42,444 nt of DNA from Saprospiraceae bacterium (GCA_019634275.1 JAHQVP010000354.1:1-42444), one strand, 5' to 3'. Counted from the stretch's first letter, positions 1-9,930 are shown. The notes: a model not told the origin generated them from the sequence alone. Numbers and translations: made by a program.

Positions 1-216
1 ATGTTGATCGGGATCGCATATCGCGACGACATCTACTGGTGCGACTTGGATGAGACGAAACAGATCACTCTTGCCATACCAGCCTGTGCCGATGAGACCC
101 ACACGCCTGGCCTCTGCTGGATAGATGATGTCCAGCCCATTGGCACCTAGTGTTGACAGGGCCAAGGCTGCAGAACTGGTTTTGAGAAATGCCCGGCGAT
201 TGATGTTAAAACTCAT
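1..216 (-). CDS. Gfo/Idh/MocA-family oxidoreductase with Tat signal, N-terminal 72 codons only (runs off the window)
   Basis: Reverse-strand translation gives MSFNINRRAFLKTSSAALALSTLGANGLDIIYPAEARRVGLIGTGWYGKSDLFRLIQVAPVDVVAICDPDQH. It has a twin-arginine RRAFLK leader followed by a Rossmann-type GLIGTGWYGKSD motif. Absent from the ORF track because it is open at the window edge. Confidence 0.8.
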   Translation of the reverse strand, partial: MSFNINRRAFLKTSSAALALSTLGANGLDIIYPAEARRVGLIGTGWYGKSDLFRLIQVAPVDVVAICDPDQH

Positions 217-305
217 GCGAAGTATGCTTTGATCTTGTGATCGAGAAAATAGGGAATTCGTCGCTAAAAGTCAGACAGACATGTTGGAGTGATTTGTGTC
301 AGACC

Positions 306-3278
306 TTACTCCTTGAGCAGGTCGTCCAGAGCATGCACGCGTCCATTTGCGATGACCTTGACCATGGACCGTGTATTCCTTATGTCTTCCAGTGGATTAT
401 CCGCAAGGATAAGCATGTCTGCAAGTTTCCCCGACTCAATGGAGCCCAGCTCGTGATCAGCATGCAGTAGTTTTGCGGCATTCACGGTACAAGTCCTTAA
501 GACTTCATAATTGCTCAGGCCTGCATGATGGTAACTTTCCAGCTCCATATGCAGTCCAAATCCATAGGGGATAATAGGCCCATCTGTTCCAGCAGTCACC
601 AGCCCACCTTTTCGGTGTACATCACCCACCATCTTCATGGTGCTCTCGAATCGCTCCTTATACCGCCCATGATGTTCCCGATAGGCACTCAAGGCTCCTC
701 GCGTAGCACCGATCATTCCTGGATTGGCAAATCGAATCACACGGGGGTCGTTTAGAGGGCTGTCGTCCAGAGACAATAGATAATTGTACGCGATATAGAT
801 GCCCGTTGTTGGTGTAAAGGTGATGCCTGATTTTGCAATCAAAGAGGTGACGTCTCTATATGCCCTATTTTGACTGGAAAATTTGGCCGAATACCCGCGT
901 CGACTGGTCCCGGATACGTGCTCGATGCCGTCAATGCCCATGGCTACGGCTGGGAATAGTTCGTGGGAAGACACCGGGATGCCCATCTCATGGGCGGCGG
1001 AAATGATGTCTCTCTGTAGTGGATCGGACAGTCGGACATAGGTCTTGATCATGTCAAAATCGAGCCTCCTTGCGCGTTCTAATTCCAGTAGGATTTGTTC
1101 TTTTGAGGATAATGCGGAAGCTCCCGGATAGTATATCCGATTGCCATCAAATGGACTGCCGGTAAAGAAGATGCGCGGACCAATGGAATGACCGGATTCT
1201 CGGGCTTCGCGGCGGTTTAGCGCATCATATGGTTCACTGGCTGGATCCCTGGTGCTGGTCACCCCCCAACTCAGCCATGCCAGGTCCAGGTTCCTCCCTT
1301 CGTAGCTCCCTTGATGGGAATGACCATCGATCAGGCCGGGCATCACAAAGTGGTTCGAAGCATCGATGTATTCCACATTTTCGTCCTGCGAAGCCTGATG
1401 AGGACGAACCTCCGTGATGCGATTGCCGGAGATTACGATGTCCACATCATGCAGCAACAGCGAGTCCAGTCCTGTAAACAGTGTTCCCGCATGCACGATC
1501 TTACGTCCGTCAGGTGACTGTCTATGCCACGTCTTATTTGGTACAATGGGGGTAATCTTACCAGATGGAAGGTGCACTTTCTTGAGTGTATCCGTGGCCA
1601 TAAAGAGCACTTCGTCTGAGGCGCCGTTCCAACTGGGGCTGTCCGCCAGGCCTTGGTAGAGCAATCGGGGTTGGGCTGTGACGGTAGTCCCTTCCAGTGT
1701 TGCCAGCCATAATCTACCGGAAGAGATCGTGGCGATATGTTGTCCATTAGGAGAAATCATCGGTCCGTCCTTGGCGCGGACTCCCAGCGACATGTCCTCC
1801 ATGCCCCGCAATCGATCCACCAGCGATCCATCCAAGGAATAGAACAATGCTCGATTGATGCCTTCGCGAAAGCGGGAGGAGTAGGGCGTCAAAGTACTCA
1901 CGGCCACGGCCCGACCATCCCCTGTCCAGCTGGGTGCGCCGATGCTGCTCTGGAGCATGGGGCTTATGGCGGACATGGATTCGGACGAAAGATCATAACA
2001 ACTGATGCGGCCCAACCGGGGACCAAAATTGCTGGCAAGTGCGATTTTGTCTCCCGATGGCGACCATGCAATGCCTGATACCAATCCCACGGTCGGATGG
2101 AGCATTTTGGGCTCGGAACCATCCAACGCTTGGATGTACAGAGCAAACGCACCAGATCGGTCGCCGAGATAAGCCAATGAGGTGCCATCGGGCGACCATA
2201 TCGGCGAAAGCTCCATGTGGTGATCATGGGTCACCTGAGTACAGGTGCCGTCCAGCTCAATGGTCCAGATGTCCCCCAACATGACCACGGCTACTTTCTG
2301 ACCATCAGGGGAAAGCGCCGGTTGGGCCAGACCCTTGATCGGCAAGTCCGCCTCAGGGTCATGATTTCTGGACTTAAAAGGGTACTGTGGACGCTCTAAA
2401 TCAGCGGAATACTGAAACGAGATCGCATGGGCAGTTTCCTGCTGCAGATCCTGCTGATGGATTAAACCATTTCCGGTAAAGGCGATTATAGAGTCGTCAA
2501 TCCAATTGGCTCGAAATGGAAAGACATCGTCGAGACTGTTGACCGGCTTTGCCTGCTTATCCTCAATATGCAGTGCCATCAATACGCTAGCACTATCGGT
2601 CAGCTGGTTAAAAAGTATGGAGCGTTGATCTGGGCTCCAAGAAGGTCCAAAGAGCGGATCAGGACTATCATGAATCAATTGCATCTGACGCTCCTCGACG
2701 TGCATGCGGTAGAGGCCTGGAGCATTAGGATCGTCACTGACGAAAACAACTTCTTCACCGCTTGGAGACCAGGCTGGAGCATACGTATTATGGGGTTTGT
2801 CCGTAAGAGGGCTTACCGTCCCGCCTTCCATATCATAGATCCAAAGGTCATAGGATCCTGCTCGATCCGATGAGAACACAATGGTGCGTCCATCTGGACT
2901 CCAGTGTGGTTCTCGGTGGTCGTAGATACCATCTGTCAGCTGCTCGAGGTTATGTCCGTCTCGATCAAGGGTGTAGATGTGCCAGTTTCCTTCCCAGTAG
3001 GCCTGGAAGGTCAGTTTGCTTCCGTCAGGATGCCAACTGGGTTGACGGGCATTGCCGAATATGTCAGTGATGGCCCGTGCCTTACCTCCCTCAGCGGGAA
3101 GAATCCAGATGCGACCCAGCGCATCGAAAGCCATTTCCTGTGAGGTAGGGGATACTGCCACAGCACAATTGGTACATTGGTCAAGCGCAATCTGTCTAGG
3201 AGTAGACTGTTGGGAGGAAGAACAGCCAAGCGTACCTAACATAACGGCTGCCCATGCAATAAGGAAGGACCATGGCAT
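306..3278 (-). CDS. Lipoprotein with N-terminal TolB/PD40 beta-propeller repeats and C-terminal metal-dependent amidohydrolase domain
   Basis: Lipobox LGTLGC; repeated W/SPDG(x)K/R propeller motifs; DGHSH (HxH), IKTY Lys, SSHE, GIEH and AGTDGP match amidohydrolase metal-ligand positions. Confidence 0.88.
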   Translation of the reverse strand: MPWSFLIAWAAVMLGTLGCSSSQQSTPRQIALDQCTNCAVAVSPTSQEMAFDALGRIWILPAEGGKARAITDIFGNARQPSWHPDGSKLTFQAYWEGNWHIYTLDRDGHNLEQLTDGIYDHREPHWSPDGRTIVFSSDRAGSYDLWIYDMEGGTVSPLTDKPHNTYAPAWSPSGEEVVFVSDDPNAPGLYRMHVEERQMQLIHDSPDPLFGPSWSPDQRSILFNQLTDSASVLMALHIEDKQAKPVNSLDDVFPFRANWIDDSIIAFTGNGLIHQQDLQQETAHAISFQYSADLERPQYPFKSRNHDPEADLPIKGLAQPALSPDGQKVAVVMLGDIWTIELDGTCTQVTHDHHMELSPIWSPDGTSLAYLGDRSGAFALYIQALDGSEPKMLHPTVGLVSGIAWSPSGDKIALASNFGPRLGRISCYDLSSESMSAISPMLQSSIGAPSWTGDGRAVAVSTLTPYSSRFREGINRALFYSLDGSLVDRLRGMEDMSLGVRAKDGPMISPNGQHIATISSGRLWLATLEGTTVTAQPRLLYQGLADSPSWNGASDEVLFMATDTLKKVHLPSGKITPIVPNKTWHRQSPDGRKIVHAGTLFTGLDSLLLHDVDIVISGNRITEVRPHQASQDENVEYIDASNHFVMPGLIDGHSHQGSYEGRNLDLAWLSWGVTSTRDPASEPYDALNRREARESGHSIGPRIFFTGSPFDGNRIYYPGASALSSKEQILLELERARRLDFDMIKTYVRLSDPLQRDIISAAHEMGIPVSSHELFPAVAMGIDGIEHVSGTSRRGYSAKFSSQNRAYRDVTSLIAKSGITFTPTTGIYIAYNYLLSLDDSPLNDPRVIRFANPGMIGATRGALSAYREHHGRYKERFESTMKMVGDVHRKGGLVTAGTDGPIIPYGFGLHMELESYHHAGLSNYEVLRTCTVNAAKLLHADHELGSIESGKLADMLILADNPLEDIRNTRSMVKVIANGRVHALDDLLKE

Positions 3279-3280
3279 CG

Positions 3281-4222
3281 TCAGAAGAATGTTTTGATGT
3301 CGGCTTCCGCTGCAATGTATCCAAAACTAGACCAGGCATCACCGGCCAGGATGTCGTCAAGAATCTCCTTGGCCCTGGTACGATTGCCTTCCAGTAGGTA
3401 CCAATTGGCCAGGCCGAATCGTATCGCATCGGAAGCAGGAGCATCCGAGTCTGCGTTGTCTGTCAGCGCGTCTTCGGTGATCGCTCCTTTGTAGAACAGA
3501 CAGAGTTTATGATAGGCTGTATTTTCTATCACATCCATCTCTGCATTGACGGCTTCCAGGTATTGACTGGCCATGCCCTCTTGTTCAATTCGCCGATTTA
3601 TCATGTATAACCAGTGAGTAGCGGATACGATGTTGTCCGGTGTACCTGCCGTGCCCAGGCATTTTAAATAGGCATGGTTGGCTTTCTGGTAGTCACCTTT
3701 TAAAAAGTAGGACAAGCCTAGATGATACCATACGTTGCCCTGCAAAGTACTGACCGGAATGTTGCGTGCATTTGGCATACCATCGGGCTCTACTTGGATG
3801 GGCATGCCTCGCATCAATCGCACCGCTTCCAGAAAATCGGCGATGGCCAAATCCAACTTCCGGATGCTGATGTACCGATGACCGCGGTGACGATAGAACC
3901 GAGGATCTTGGGGAAATTCCTTGATGCCCTTGGCATACACCTTCATGGCTTCCCCATATTTTCCTTGATAGGCAGTAAATCGACCCAACCAGATGAGATT
4001 ATCGGCAGAGGGATCTGCTTCGTAAGCCTTGCGATGCTCCTCATATCGGGCGAGCAATTTCTCACTTGGTTCCGCGGAATAAAGCGGCTTGCCAAGCAAG
4101 GAAATGGCGTCGGGCTTGCGTGCTGGTTCCGTTGCGACAGAAGCTTTTGAAGGAGATTCACCGCAGCGCGCAACCAGGAGTCCAAGCAGAGCGACTAGAA
4201 AGACATTTGCTACCTTGTACAT
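3281..4222 (-). CDS. TPR-repeat lipoprotein
   Basis: Lipobox-like LLVARC; TPR-like helices (AMKVYAKGIKEFPQDPRFYRHRGHRYISIRKLDLAIADFLEAVRL). Only 2 nt upstream of the propeller/amidohydrolase gene. Confidence 0.75.
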   Translation of the reverse strand: MYKVANVFLVALLGLLVARCGESPSKASVATEPARKPDAISLLGKPLYSAEPSEKLLARYEEHRKAYEADPSADNLIWLGRFTAYQGKYGEAMKVYAKGIKEFPQDPRFYRHRGHRYISIRKLDLAIADFLEAVRLMRGMPIQVEPDGMPNARNIPVSTLQGNVWYHLGLSYFLKGDYQKANHAYLKCLGTAGTPDNIVSATHWLYMINRRIEQEGMASQYLEAVNAEMDVIENTAYHKLCLFYKGAITEDALTDNADSDAPASDAIRFGLANWYLLEGNRTRAKEILDDILAGDAWSSFGYIAAEADIKTFF

Positions 4223-4248
4223 GATCGAAAAGATCCAAAAGAAAAGCT

Positions 4249-6276
4249 ATGAAAACAAATCTGACTTTGCTCTTTGCCATCATGGCAATTGCCTCCACCC
4301 TATGTGGGCAAGCCCCATCCTTTGAAGAGGTAATATCCCTTCAGTCGGTCTATGGCCCTAGTATTTCTCCTGACGGGAAACACGTGCTTTTTAGTCGTTC
4401 TAGCACGGACTGGGAGGAAAATCGATTCGATCGTGAAATATGGATTTCTCAAAATGGCGATCGCCCATTCCCTTTGACAAATACCCCTGATGGCAATAGC
4501 TTTGATGCAAAGTGGTCGCCAGACGGAAAGTGGATCGCCTTTCGTGCAGCAAGAGCTGAGAAGACTCAGCTGTATCTCATTCGACCCAATGGTGGCGAAG
4601 CCATGCAGCTTACGCATTCGGAAAGGAGCATCGGCGGATATGAGTGGTCTCCGGATGGCAGCAGGATCGCGTACGCGCAGTCAATCGATGACAACGAAGA
4701 CAAGAAGAAGCGCAGTAAGAAATATGGTGAATTTGCCGTCGAGGATCAAGAATTTTCACTTTCTGAACTGTGGATCATGGAGGTGGATTTTGATCGATTG
4801 GGCCATCAGCCGCTGCCCGCCGAAAGGAATGATTCTTCCTATCAGGAGCGCTTAAAACCACATCGCTGCAAACATGCACCCTATAGCATAGAGGGTTTCT
4901 ATTGGTCTCCTGACGGTACACAGATTGCTTTTAGCCATCAACCTGATCCGCTGATCAATTCTTTTTTCAAAGCGGGCATTTCAATTTATGACCTGGGACA
5001 AGACACTTCAAGTCTTCTGATTGACCACCCCAGCTCAGATTTTTTGATGGCATGGTCACCTAGTGGCGACGAGATTCTCTACGCCAGTGCTATGGACGAT
5101 ACCACGTCTAACTACTACACCAACAATCGGAGCTTCATCATCAATCTTTCCACTCGTGTTTCGCGCGAGATTGGGACCAATCTTGATGAAGACCTTGGGA
5201 GTCTCACCTGGACAAAGGCGGGCATTCTCGGCACCGCCTGGCAGAAGACGACTCGCAATCTCTACCGGGTAGATCCGGTCAATGGTATGGTGACAGAAAT
5301 ACCCACGCCCTTGCGTTTGTTTTACTCCTATTCCGTTTCCAAGGACGGCACCCGCATGGCCTACTCAGGACGACAGGAACAGACACTGTCAGAAATCTAC
5401 CTTGCTGATTTTCCCTTGGACAATAGCAAACAGATCACGCAGGTGCAACAACAACTGCAGGATTGGGAGGTGGGAACTTCAGAAGTCGTGCAATGGTCCA
5501 GTAAGGATGGTGCCACCATTGAGGGGATCCTCCACAAGCCAGAAAACTATGATCCTGGACGACAGTATCCCTTGATGGTGGTGATCCATGGTGGTCCGAC
5601 GGGAATATCCACTCCGGAGCCGGTGCCAGCATATGTGTACCCTCAGGTACAATGGCTGGACAAAGGGGCGTTGGTTTTGAGACCTAACTATAGAGGTTCT
5701 GCAGGGTATGGAGCAGACTTCAGAGCACTTAATGTTCGAAATCTGGGAGTTGGCGATGCCTGGGATGTGGAATCCGGCGTTCAACACCTCATTGATCAAG
5801 GGATGGTACATCCGGACAGTGTGGCATCTATGGGATGGAGTCAGGGAGGATACATCTCTGCCTTCCTGGCCACCAATTCGACCATGTTTAAGGCTATCTC
5901 GGTGGGTGCCGGGATCTCCAACTGGATGACCTATTACGTTAACACCGACATTCATCCTTTCACACGCCAATATCTGCAAGCAACGCCGTGGTCTGACAAG
6001 CAGATTTATGAGAAGACGTCGCCGATGACCAACATCAACGACGCGACCACGCCCACATTAATCCAACATGGTGAATTTGACCGCCGCGTTCCGGTACCAA
6101 ATGCCTATGAACTTTTTCAAGGGTTACAGGATGTAGGGGTTCCGACGGAGTTGATCATATACAAGGGCTTCGGGCATGGGATTACAAAACCCAAGGAACG
6201 ACTTGCAGCCATGTGGCACAACTGGATATGGGTGGGTAAGCATGTGTGGGGAGAGCAACTGACATTGCCGGAGTGA
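4249..6276 (+). CDS. S9 family (prolyl oligopeptidase-like) serine peptidase with N-terminal WD40-like propeller
   Basis: SPDGK propeller repeats; GWSQGGY nucleophile elbow; C-terminal Asp (HGEFDRRVP) and His (GHGITKP); Sec signal MKTNLTLLFAIMAIASTLCGQ. Confidence 0.92.
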   Translation: MKTNLTLLFAIMAIASTLCGQAPSFEEVISLQSVYGPSISPDGKHVLFSRSSTDWEENRFDREIWISQNGDRPFPLTNTPDGNSFDAKWSPDGKWIAFRAARAEKTQLYLIRPNGGEAMQLTHSERSIGGYEWSPDGSRIAYAQSIDDNEDKKKRSKKYGEFAVEDQEFSLSELWIMEVDFDRLGHQPLPAERNDSSYQERLKPHRCKHAPYSIEGFYWSPDGTQIAFSHQPDPLINSFFKAGISIYDLGQDTSSLLIDHPSSDFLMAWSPSGDEILYASAMDDTTSNYYTNNRSFIINLSTRVSREIGTNLDEDLGSLTWTKAGILGTAWQKTTRNLYRVDPVNGMVTEIPTPLRLFYSYSVSKDGTRMAYSGRQEQTLSEIYLADFPLDNSKQITQVQQQLQDWEVGTSEVVQWSSKDGATIEGILHKPENYDPGRQYPLMVVIHGGPTGISTPEPVPAYVYPQVQWLDKGALVLRPNYRGSAGYGADFRALNVRNLGVGDAWDVESGVQHLIDQGMVHPDSVASMGWSQGGYISAFLATNSTMFKAISVGAGISNWMTYYVNTDIHPFTRQYLQATPWSDKQIYEKTSPMTNINDATTPTLIQHGEFDRRVPVPNAYELFQGLQDVGVPTELIIYKGFGHGITKPKERLAAMWHNWIWVGKHVWGEQLTLPE

Positions 6277-6387
6277 TGCTTGAGACTACAGGATTACGAG
6301 ACTTTCCCGATTAAGAGACATATCGGCCGTTGGCACTGGGAGGTATTTCTTACCAAAGAGAGATGACACCAAAAGTCTATTAGATTG

Positions 6388-6405
6388 GAGCAGTGTCCGC
6401 TGCTC
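6388..6405. terminator. Possible hairpin between convergent genes (GAGCAG-TGTCCG-CTGCTC)
   Basis: 6-bp perfect inverted repeat with 6-nt loop in the convergent 6276/6454 intergenic region. No adjacent U-tract, so a weak call. Confidence 0.25.
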
Positions 6406-6453
6406 TCCCTGACATAGATGTCCTCATGCATTACATTGGAATTGGCAAATAAG

Positions 6454-7548
6454 CTAGAGCCCCGGATCTTGAAAATCAGGATTGGTAAGGAATGCCTCAT
6501 CCGTGAGCGTGCCGAGAAAGGACTTGATGGCCTCCAACTGAAGCGGCTCCAGATTGAGCGGTCTCATTAGGGGGTGTCGGTACCGTCCTGCTCCACCTGT
6601 GTTGTAGTGTTCGAGAACTTGGTCGATGTTTTCAAATCGGCCATCATGCATGTAGGGGGCGGTCAATAATACATTGCGCAAAGTGGGTACTTTAAATTTC
6701 CCAAGATCAAGTGCCTCGCCGGTGATTTCGCCACGACCGCCGTCTGCAAATCCCATGGGATCGTTGACATCGTCCAACCCGTTATTTCGAAATTCTTGAA
6801 TGGCAAAGAATGGAGGATTGTGGCAATGGCCACACTCTGCGTCAGGAATATTATCCTCGAGGTCAAAGAAAAGGCTGTAGCCCAGGAATTCTTCATCCGT
6901 AAAATCGTATTCGCCCCGAACCCATCGATCCCATTTTGACGACCCACTGCTCACCAAGGTCCGTTCAAATTGAGCGATGGCTTTGACGGCCAGATCGCGT
7001 GAAATCTCAGATTTGTTCTCAATGCCGAAAGCCGTTCTAAAAAGAGCAGGGTACTCCTCGTCATCTCGGAGCCTCTCTTCTACCTGACTCCAGGTATTGT
7101 GCAGTTCAATTGGATCTTCGATGGGCGCCAGTGCTTGATCCTCCACAGTAGCAAACTTGCCATCCCAATGGAAACCGTGAGGATCAAATCCAATATTGAG
7201 AAGGGATGGTGCGCTGCGCCTACCGGCAAGTCCGTCAATGCCCAGGCTGACGGCCAAGCCATCCGTAAAGCTAAGCTGAGGATCGTGGCAGGAAGCACAT
7301 GACATGGTGAAATCAGCGGAAAGCAATTTATCGAAAAAGATCTTTCTCCCAAGGAGAACACCTTCTTCAGTCAGTGGATTGTCGGATGGAGAGGTCATGG
7401 GAGGAAACTCAGCGGGAACACTGAGGTCCAAAGGAGTTGGGTCATAGCGCAGATCGGTTAGATCTCCATCGGGGTCATCTGGATCACAGCAGGTAAGGAT
7501 AAATCCTGCCAGAAGCAAAGTCAGTACCTGATAAACTTTAGACTGCAT
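6454..7548 (-). CDS. Di-heme cytochrome c peroxidase / MauG-MbnH family lipoprotein (copy 1)
   Basis: Two CXXCH motifs (CASCHD, CGHCHN); KVPTLRNVLLTAPYMHDGRF family motif. Start set at the internal Met (MQSKVYQVLTLLLAGFILTCC, lipobox) rather than 7626, because that gives a signal peptide and lies downstream of a candidate -7 element. Confidence 0.9.
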   Translation of the reverse strand: MQSKVYQVLTLLLAGFILTCCDPDDPDGDLTDLRYDPTPLDLSVPAEFPPMTSPSDNPLTEEGVLLGRKIFFDKLLSADFTMSCASCHDPQLSFTDGLAVSLGIDGLAGRRSAPSLLNIGFDPHGFHWDGKFATVEDQALAPIEDPIELHNTWSQVEERLRDDEEYPALFRTAFGIENKSEISRDLAVKAIAQFERTLVSSGSSKWDRWVRGEYDFTDEEFLGYSLFFDLEDNIPDAECGHCHNPPFFAIQEFRNNGLDDVNDPMGFADGGRGEITGEALDLGKFKVPTLRNVLLTAPYMHDGRFENIDQVLEHYNTGGAGRYRHPLMRPLNLEPLQLEAIKSFLGTLTDEAFLTNPDFQDPGL

Positions 7549-7569
7549 TTGTGGTACAGAATTAAACGA

Positions 7570-7577
7570 AAAAGGTA
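7570..7577 (-). promoter_or_regulatory. Candidate Bacteroidota -7 element (TACCTTTT) for the copy-1 di-heme gene
   Basis: Reverse strand reads TACCTTTT, one mismatch to TAnnTTTG, about 22 nt upstream of the proposed start at 7548. No clear -33 element. Confidence 0.3.
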
Positions 7578-7640
7578 ACCCATTTCGCACATCTTGTTTT
7601 CGGTTTAGCAACAATCGAAAGGGCAAATCGTTTCTAGTAT

Positions 7641-8372
7641 ATGCATAAAACGGTGCTTGTCTTGGCTTTGCTATTTGCGGTCTCAGCCACAGGGTGTCGC
7701 AAAGACATCCCCCTGGAGATCGCGATACAACTTACTTACCAGGGCGAACCACTTGTTTTAGATCAATCCATGGTTTTTCCCGATGGGAAGGCATTTCGCG
7801 TGTTGCGCGTCAGCTTTTACGTATCCGACCTCATGGTAAGTGATGGATCGGAATCGATTCTTTTGAAGGAGGTCGATTTTGTCAATCCCTCGGCCGGTCA
7901 CCTCAGTAGCGAAAGTGCTGCTGGAGGGTATCCCTATATTGAGACCAAGGTTGATTTGGAAACCATCAAGGATGTTTCGTTTAATTTGGGATTGACCGAA
8001 GCACAAAATGAATCGGTTCCCGCTGATTTTTCCACCGATCATCCTCAAAGCAAGCCCGGAGAATATTGGCTGGCGTGGGACAGCTACATTTTTATAAAGA
8101 TTGAGGGTTGGGTGGATTTGGACGATGATGGTGATGCTGAAACAGGGATGAATTTACATCTTGGATCTGACGCAGTAATGCGCCCAATCCAACTGAATGC
8201 AGAGGGTTTGGGTTCTCGCTTAAAACTAGAGGTTGACCTGTATGATGTGTTTAAGCAGGAGCAGGTCTATGATATTGCAGAAAACCCCGGATTGCATTCG
8301 CTCAGTCAATTGCCTGCGGCAGAAGAATTGGCTGATAATTTTTCGAAATCGATAACCATTAAATCTTTATAA
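7641..8372 (+). CDS. MbnP-like lipoprotein 1 (copper-binding-protein family)
   Basis: Lipobox SATGC; FRVLRVSFYVSDL; YWLAWDSYIFIKIEGWVDLDDDG followed by NLHLGS, which resembles the MbnP family core. Confidence 0.78.
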   Translation: MHKTVLVLALLFAVSATGCRKDIPLEIAIQLTYQGEPLVLDQSMVFPDGKAFRVLRVSFYVSDLMVSDGSESILLKEVDFVNPSAGHLSSESAAGGYPYIETKVDLETIKDVSFNLGLTEAQNESVPADFSTDHPQSKPGEYWLAWDSYIFIKIEGWVDLDDDGDAETGMNLHLGSDAVMRPIQLNAEGLGSRLKLEVDLYDVFKQEQVYDIAENPGLHSLSQLPAAEELADNFSKSITIKSL

Positions 8373-8375
8373 CAA

Positions 8376-9113
8376 ATGAAAACAGTGTTTAAGGGATTGT
8401 TAGTTGCCTCCATAGTTCTGGCGATTGGGTGCAACAAAGACAGTGATGATGACGGCCCTGATACCGCCAGTCTAGTGCTTGATTTTTCCTTCAAGTCAGG
8501 AGCGGAGGATGTCGCCTTGGGAGAGACCTATACCATTAATGGTACTGCGATCGATTTTGAAGCAATCAACTACTACGTGGGGGGATTGAAGCTGACCCAG
8601 GAAAATGGCAATACGGTTGATATTGGCAATCAATACCTTTTGGCTGGCATTGGCAATACAGCGTCGTTGCAAGGCACCCTCGAGATCAGTAATTTTTCGG
8701 ATGCTGTATTTTTTGTCGGCGTGGATGAGACCACCAATGCGCAAACAGAGGCCGATTTTACCAGTCGTCCGCCTGGAGACCCCCTTGGCATTCAAGACCC
8801 CGCCATGCACTGGAATTGGATGACCGGGTACAAGTTCTTGCGGATTGATGGGAATGTGGATGTAGATGGAGACGGCACAACAGAGACTCCGGTCGCATAT
8901 CACTTGGGATCTGCTGCGATGTTGAAAAATCTCTCCTTTACGGAGACCATAAGCATAAGCAAAGGCGCAAATACCGTCACTTTCGAACTTGATTTGGCAA
9001 AACTATTTGCCAATGTGGACCTCACGACCGAGCTGGACACTCATACGGGCAATAATCTCCCTTTGGCCGAAAGACTTCGTGACAATCTGGAGCAAGCCCT
9101 GGATCTTAAATGA
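8376..9113 (+). CDS. MbnP-like lipoprotein 2
   Basis: Lipobox VLAIGC; IDFEAINYYVGGLKL; MHWNWMTGYKFLRIDGNVDVDGDG followed by AYHLGS. Same architecture as the preceding gene, from which it is separated by 3 nt. Confidence 0.82.
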   Translation: MKTVFKGLLVASIVLAIGCNKDSDDDGPDTASLVLDFSFKSGAEDVALGETYTINGTAIDFEAINYYVGGLKLTQENGNTVDIGNQYLLAGIGNTASLQGTLEISNFSDAVFFVGVDETTNAQTEADFTSRPPGDPLGIQDPAMHWNWMTGYKFLRIDGNVDVDGDGTTETPVAYHLGSAAMLKNLSFTETISISKGANTVTFELDLAKLFANVDLTTELDTHTGNNLPLAERLRDNLEQALDLK

Positions 9114-9132
9114 TAGGAAATCGCTGGCCAGC

Positions 9133-9930
9133 ATGAAATTACAGAAGACATTTTACGCAACGATTGGTTTGACCCTCTTGCTGACGTCGCTAATGGCACA
9201 GCAAGAGAATGTCACATCGATCAAACCCATTCTGCTAGACCGATCTGTCTTGTCTGGCGTGGGTTTAGAGAAAGTGCCAATCAAGGACGAGCCAGAGAAA
9301 GATTTTTTTCAGAAGAATATCTACCGTGGCAATCAGTTGAGCGTCTACGTGGTCTCTACTGAAACATGGAGCAACAAAATGACGGATTTTCCTTTTGATG
9401 AATTTGTCTACATGTTGCATGGAGAAGCACTGGTGAAACCTTTGGAGGGAAAGGCGCAACTTTTTCATTCCGGTGACTTCTTTTTTGCCCCCAAAGGATT
9501 CACCGGAGAGTGGGATATCAGGGCAGGAAACAATCTGCACTACGAATTATCGATCATTGCTACTAAAAGAGCAAAAGCAGAAGGGGGATCGCATCAGCTC
9601 GGACATAAGTTATTTGATAGGTCGACACTGTCGGGAGCCCACATCGAATTGGATAGCGACAACCGATATGCGGAGGAATTGCACAAAGGGGTGGAATTGA
9701 CGATTGCACTTATGGCGGAAAAACCCACGCAGAGGTTGATCACAGAATCGAAGAATGACCAATTCATTCACTTGCTTTCGGGACAGTTACAGCTGGAAGA
9801 TCCAGAAGGAAGTCAGCACACGTTTTATAGTGGTGATTTTTTGGTAGTTCCTGAGGGATTTCACGGAAAATGGAACAGCCAAGGCCACGGAATCATTAAA
9901 TACTTGTCAGTCGTGAAGAGCGATGCTTGA
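9133..9930 (+). CDS. Secreted double-cupin protein
   Basis: Sec signal MKLQKTFYATIGLTLLLTSLMAQ at the internal Met (the ORF track start at 8989 overlaps the preceding gene). Two cupin-like halves: FDEFVYMLHGEALV...FHSGDFFFAPKGFTGEW and NDQFIHLLSGQLQL...YSGDFLVVPEGFHGKW. Confidence 0.78.
   Translation: MKLQKTFYATIGLTLLLTSLMAQQENVTSIKPILLDRSVLSGVGLEKVPIKDEPEKDFFQKNIYRGNQLSVYVVSTETWSNKMTDFPFDEFVYMLHGEALVKPLEGKAQLFHSGDFFFAPKGFTGEWDIRAGNNLHYELSIIATKRAKAEGGSHQLGHKLFDRSTLSGAHIELDSDNRYAEELHKGVELTIALMAEKPTQRLITESKNDQFIHLLSGQLQLEDPEGSQHTFYSGDFLVVPEGFHGKWNSQGHGIIKYLSVVKSDA

Noticed and set aside
3722-4150. 142-aa ORF antisense to the TPR lipoprotein
   Set aside because: Shadow ORF; the TPR protein with lipobox is the supported reading.
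7549-7626. N-terminal extension of the copy-1 di-heme ORF (MPFRLLLNRKQDVRNGLPFSFNSVPQ)
   Set aside because: It would hide the lipoprotein signal peptide and overlaps a candidate promoter element. The internal Met at 7548 is better.
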